DNA of 64,000 nucleotides, taken from the NCBI RefSeq assembly GCF_000016425.1, contig NC_009380.1:248001-312000 (forward strand). The letters run 5' to 3'. Position numbers and translations under genes: made by a program. Shown one piece after another: positions 61,210 through 64,000 of the stretch. The notes beneath the pieces were generated by a model, which was given only the letters and a program-made list of their open reading frames with translations, was not told the DNA's origin and did no database searches. The first letter of the stretch is position 1. Each line of letters starts with the position of its first letter. Origin of the DNA: Salinispora tropica CNB-440. GTDB lineage: Bacteria > Actinomycetota > Actinomycetes > Mycobacteriales > Micromonosporaceae.

Positions 61210-63639
61210 TCAGCCCTGGGCGGCGCGGACGGCGGCGTACGCGTCCACCAGGCCGGCACCCGCGACATGCGCCTCGTCGCCACAGCGGTCGCCGCTGACC
61301 CGCACTGCGGTGGCGGTCTCGGTCAGGATCTGTCGCGTCCGAGGTAGATCCCCGATCAACGCCGGATTTGCCGCCCACATCAGCGCCGCCACCCCGGCCA
61401 CCTGAGGAGTCGCCATCGACGTGCCGCTGAACACGCCATATCCGCCACCCGGCAACGCGCTGAGCACATCGCCGCCGGGGGCGACCAGGTCCGGCTTGGC
61501 GCCGTCGCCGGGCACCGGACCCCGTGCGGAGAAGTCGGTAACCCGTCGCTGCCGGTCGACCGCGCCGACGGTCAGGACCTCCGGATCGGCGGTCGGGGAA
61601 TCCTCGATCGAGCGGCAGCGTGGCCCGGAGTTGCCAGCGGCGAACACGACCAGGATCCCCGCGGCTGCCAGCGCGGCAACGGCCGGCTGGAGCGCCCCGA
61701 GATCACAGCCCTCCAGCGGGGGGCAGCTCCACGAGTTGGTGATGATCTCCGGCGCGCGCTGTGGACGACCGTCGTGGAACGGATCCCCGCCGCTCGGGAA
61801 GGGCGCCAGCATGAACTGGAGGCAGTCCAGATAGAGCGCGGGGTTGCCGAGGTTGCGGTCCAGGTTGACGCAGCCGGTCCAGGTGGCCCCGGGGGCGACC
61901 CCGACCCCGTCGCGACCGACCGCGCTACCGAGCGTGTGGGTGCCGTGCCCGTTCCGGTCCCGCGGGGCCGAGGTGGCGTTCCAGGGGTCGAACCACGAGT
62001 CGTCCCCGCCGCGGAAGCCGGCTCCCAACGCCGGGTGGTTGCCATCCACCCCCGAGTCGGAGCTGCCCACGGTCACCCCGGTACCGGTGATTCCCAGCTC
62101 CGACCAGACCCGGTCGGCGCGGATCAGCCGGATGTTCCACTCCGCGCCCCGCGGTGGTGGGGCGTCCCCCGGTACGACGGGGGCGGGCGCGGGCAGTGGG
62201 CGGACCCGCTGGTTGACCAGCACCCGATCCACCTCGGGACGGCCCGCCAGCCAGGCCCGTACCAGCGGCCCGCCGTCGACCTCGATCGCGTTGACCAGGT
62301 AGTAGGGCGTGTGGTCCAGCCGGAACCGGCGCAGCTCGCGACGCAGGCCGGCCTGCGTCCGCTCGGCGGTCTCCACCAGCCGCCGGTAGACCTCGGCGGC
62401 CCGGCGGTCGCGACCGGCCCGGCCGGTGGCGGCGGGCACGCCGCTCAGGTCAGCCTGCTCCCGGAGCACCACGAGGAGCCGTTCACCGTGCAGCCCAGGT
62501 TGCCCCGCCCCGACAGCTACCGCCGCGGTCGTCACCAGCAGGGTGGCCGCCACCATCCCGGCCACCGTCCGACTGGGCCGGGCGGCGGGACGTCGGACGA
62601 GCGTCACCCCGTAGCCGATGGCGAGGAGGACCGCGATCGTGAAGCCGACACCAGCGGCGACCGCCACCCAGAAGGGCACGTCCCGGGGGTCGGCCAGCAC
62701 CAGGCTGACCTCCTCCGGGTCGGTCCAGGCGAGCGGGCCGAAGACGTTCAGCCCGACCAGCCCGGCGGCGGCGGCCCCGACGCCGGTCGCCGTCCGCCGG
62801 GCGGCGACGGCCAAGGCCGCCAGCGCGAACCCGGCCGGCGGCAGTGTCAACAGCAGCGGTAGCTGGGCACCGGACTGCCCGACTCCCGCCCCGAGCAGCA
62901 GCAGAACGACGCCGGCGACCAGGCCGCCCACCAGCACCAGTCGGACTGGTCGGGGTGGAGTGTCGGCGGTGCGGTGGGGCCAGAACGCAGCAGGCAGGAG
63001 CGCGGCTGCCAGCCCGCCGACGGCCGTGGCGGCGAGTACGGCGAGCAGCGTCTCCAGCAGCCCACCGAGCGCGCCGACCCAGACCCACGGCAGCAGCAGG
63101 GCCAGCCCGCCCGCGAGCCCGAGCAGCGTCACCGAGGCGGGGCGTGGGGCGCGCCGCCGGTGCCGGTCCGACTCGCCTTCCGGGCCAGTCGGCGCGATCC
63201 GGTGGGCGACAAGCCGGTGGATGAGCAGCGTGGCCAGCCCGGCCGTACCGGCGAGGGTTGCCAGATATGCCTCATGCTGCACCGGCGGCAGCGCCCGCGG
63301 CAGGCTCAGCGCGCCGAACACCAGCAGACCCACCAGCCAGAGCTGGCCGACGGCGCGGACCACGCGGGAGCGGGGCAGCAGGGCGAGCAGCAGGGTGGGG
63401 AGTCCGGCCAGGGTCACCACCGCGACGGTGGTCACCGGCCAGAGCCAGACCAGCCGGTCCACGCCGATCACGAGTAGGAGCTGGTCGGTCAACCAGCCGC
63501 CGAGCTGGGTGATCACGGTGAGGCCGACGATCCACAGGCCGACGAAGACGGCGGCGACCACCGGCGCGGGGCTGGCCCGCGGTGGGTTGGCCGGGCTCGG
63601 GAGGGGGTGGGCTCGCCAGGGTCCGGGCTGCACCGGCAC
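61210..63639 (-). CDS. Polytopic membrane subtilase (S8 serine protease)
   Basis: 809-aa protein with an unusual layout. About ten to eleven membrane helices occupy residues 25-380, then a propeptide-like segment (385-480: ERLLVVLREQADLSG to RPEVDRVLVNQRVRPL) and a C-terminal subtilisin domain (500-809). The triad is complete: Asp528 (SDSGVDGNHPAL), His565 (NGHGTHTLGS), Ser741 (GTSMATPQVAG), with oxyanion Asn670 (FAAGNSG). Extra cysteines (CVNLD, SCPPLEGCDLG, RCRSIED, RCGDEA) suggest extracytoplasmic disulfides. GTG start without a clear ribosome site. Substrate unknown. Confidence 0.9.
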   Translation of the reverse strand: MPVQPGPWRAHPLPSPANPPRASPAPVVAAVFVGLWIVGLTVITQLGGWLTDQLLLVIGVDRLVWLWPVTTVAVVTLAGLPTLLLALLPRSRVVRAVGQLWLVGLLVFGALSLPRALPPVQHEAYLATLAGTAGLATLLIHRLVAHRIAPTGPEGESDRHRRRAPRPASVTLLGLAGGLALLLPWVWVGALGGLLETLLAVLAATAVGGLAAALLPAAFWPHRTADTPPRPVRLVLVGGLVAGVVLLLLGAGVGQSGAQLPLLLTLPPAGFALAALAVAARRTATGVGAAAAGLVGLNVFGPLAWTDPEEVSLVLADPRDVPFWVAVAAGVGFTIAVLLAIGYGVTLVRRPAARPSRTVAGMVAATLLVTTAAVAVGAGQPGLHGERLLVVLREQADLSGVPAATGRAGRDRRAAEVYRRLVETAERTQAGLRRELRRFRLDHTPYYLVNAIEVDGGPLVRAWLAGRPEVDRVLVNQRVRPLPAPAPVVPGDAPPPRGAEWNIRLIRADRVWSELGITGTGVTVGSSDSGVDGNHPALGAGFRGGDDSWFDPWNATSAPRDRNGHGTHTLGSAVGRDGVGVAPGATWTGCVNLDRNLGNPALYLDCLQFMLAPFPSGGDPFHDGRPQRAPEIITNSWSCPPLEGCDLGALQPAVAALAAAGILVVFAAGNSGPRCRSIEDSPTADPEVLTVGAVDRQRRVTDFSARGPVPGDGAKPDLVAPGGDVLSALPGGGYGVFSGTSMATPQVAGVAALMWAANPALIGDLPRTRQILTETATAVRVSGDRCGDEAHVAGAGLVDAYAAVRAAQG

Positions 63640-63762
63640 ACCGTACGTCGTCGTCGGACCCGCCGCAGTATGTCGTCGGATTCATCGTCGGTCGGCGCGG
63701 GGACGGAGTGTTCCGGCTTTCGCGGATGTTCTGACCGGGACGGGGAGGGCTACCGTGGAGGT

Positions 63763-64000
63763 GTGCGTGACCCGAATGTGTCCCGAGCGACGGCCAGCCA
63801 ACTCTCCCCGCAACGGCGCGCCGCCGACCTGCGCAGCCTGGCGGTTGAGCACTTCGACGTCCTGATCATTGGCGGCGGGGTCACCGGCGCTGGCGCCGCC
63901 CTGGACGCCGCCTCGCGTGGCCTGAAGGTCGCCCTCGTCGAAGCGCGCGACTACGCGGCCGGCACGTCCAGCCGGTCCAGCAAACTGATCCACGGTGGCC
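63763..64000 (+). CDS. glpD: Glycerol-3-phosphate dehydrogenase, FAD-dependent (3' truncated by window)
   Basis: The first 79 codons of GlpD, which oxidises sn-glycerol-3-phosphate to DHAP at the membrane. The FAD motif is VLIIGGGVTGAGAALDAASR, followed by VALVEARDYAAGTSSRSSKL and IHGG, the family's conserved substrate/FAD stretch. GTG 63763 begins VRDPNVSRAT; the spacing from GGAG is tight, but no better in-frame start exists. It is divergent from the membrane subtilase gene. The remainder lies beyond the right edge. Confidence 0.88.
   Translation, partial: MRDPNVSRATASQLSPQRRAADLRSLAVEHFDVLIIGGGVTGAGAALDAASRGLKVALVEARDYAAGTSSRSSKLIHGG

Noticed and set aside
61128..61294. Short plus-strand ORF beginning MSATSAYRGNLLALAVARPL
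   Set aside because: After about 30 plausible residues it runs into sequence antisense to the subtilase 3' end and becomes Arg-rich; possibly a gene-start remnant, but too short to support.

Overview
The window is a 64 kb piece of a high-GC actinomycete chromosome. Gene content and style (ask-asd pair with a nested beta-subunit start, actinobacterial leuA leader, CIRCE-controlled groEL, ECF41 sigma factor, DUF3263, Cdc48-like AAA protein, many GTG starts, leaderless genes) fit the family Micromonosporaceae (Micromonospora/Salinispora type). That placement is an inference from protein style, not from a search. Most of the window is ordinary, densely packed chromosomal sequence. I saw no rRNA, tRNA, intact insertion sequence or CRISPR array. 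One short stretch (about 46.5-47.9 kb) looks like the decayed edge of a mobile element.

Layout. 0-4 kb: four-gene Dpp/Opp-type peptide ABC importer, cut by the left edge. 4-6.9 kb: secreted HNH-type lipoprotein coupled to a small unknown gene, then a DHA2 efflux pump. 6.9-12 kb: amino-acid genes, with leuA behind a Leu-codon leader peptide, a nitroreductase, and ask-asd. 12-18 kb: GAF-GAF-GGDEF diguanylate cyclase, secreted 5'-nucleotidase, RecD2-like helicase, DUF1905. 18-21.8 kb: ECF41 sigma factor with its flavoprotein partner, then a compact operon of a Cys-containing HTH regulator, a cupin and an MhuD-like heme-degrading enzyme. 21.9-31.8 kb: APC permease, MurG paralogue, a TIGR02328-type protein, enoyl-CoA hydratase, CrtU-like flavoprotein, RCK channel-like protein, PAP2 phosphatase, and a DUF4032 kinase-like protein. 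31.8-35.8 kb: amino-sugar operon (SIS isomerase/deaminase, ROK kinase, NagA) divergent from a DeoR regulator, with matched operator-like repeats over both promoters. 35.9-46.5 kb: two ABC exporters, a Cdc48-like double AAA ATPase and small genes. The second exporter has its ATPase fused to an extracytoplasmic S15-type hydrolase. 46.5-47.9 kb: small DivIVA-like and GntR genes with degenerate copies of both. 47.9-57.6 kb: LPXTG surface protein, TetR/acyltransferase divergon, SAM riboswitch plus threonine-synthase homologue, GNATs, PaaN, Methyltransf_19, cold-shock protein. 57.6-64 kb: groEL with two CIRCE operators, membrane-embedded subtilase, and the start of glpD.

The regulatory architecture is unusually readable: a translation-attenuation leader (leuA), an S-box riboswitch whose P1 stem abuts the ribosome binding site (thrC homologue), paired CIRCE boxes, palindromic or repeated operators in two divergons, leaderless promoters, and strong hairpin terminators between convergent genes. 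The most novel-looking items are the hydrolase-ABC ATPase fusion exporter (42.7-46.5 kb), the riboswitch-controlled threonine-synthase homologue that may belong to methionine rather than threonine metabolism, the polytopic membrane subtilase, the RCK channel-like protein without a recognisable K+ filter, and the degenerate divIVA/GntR module.
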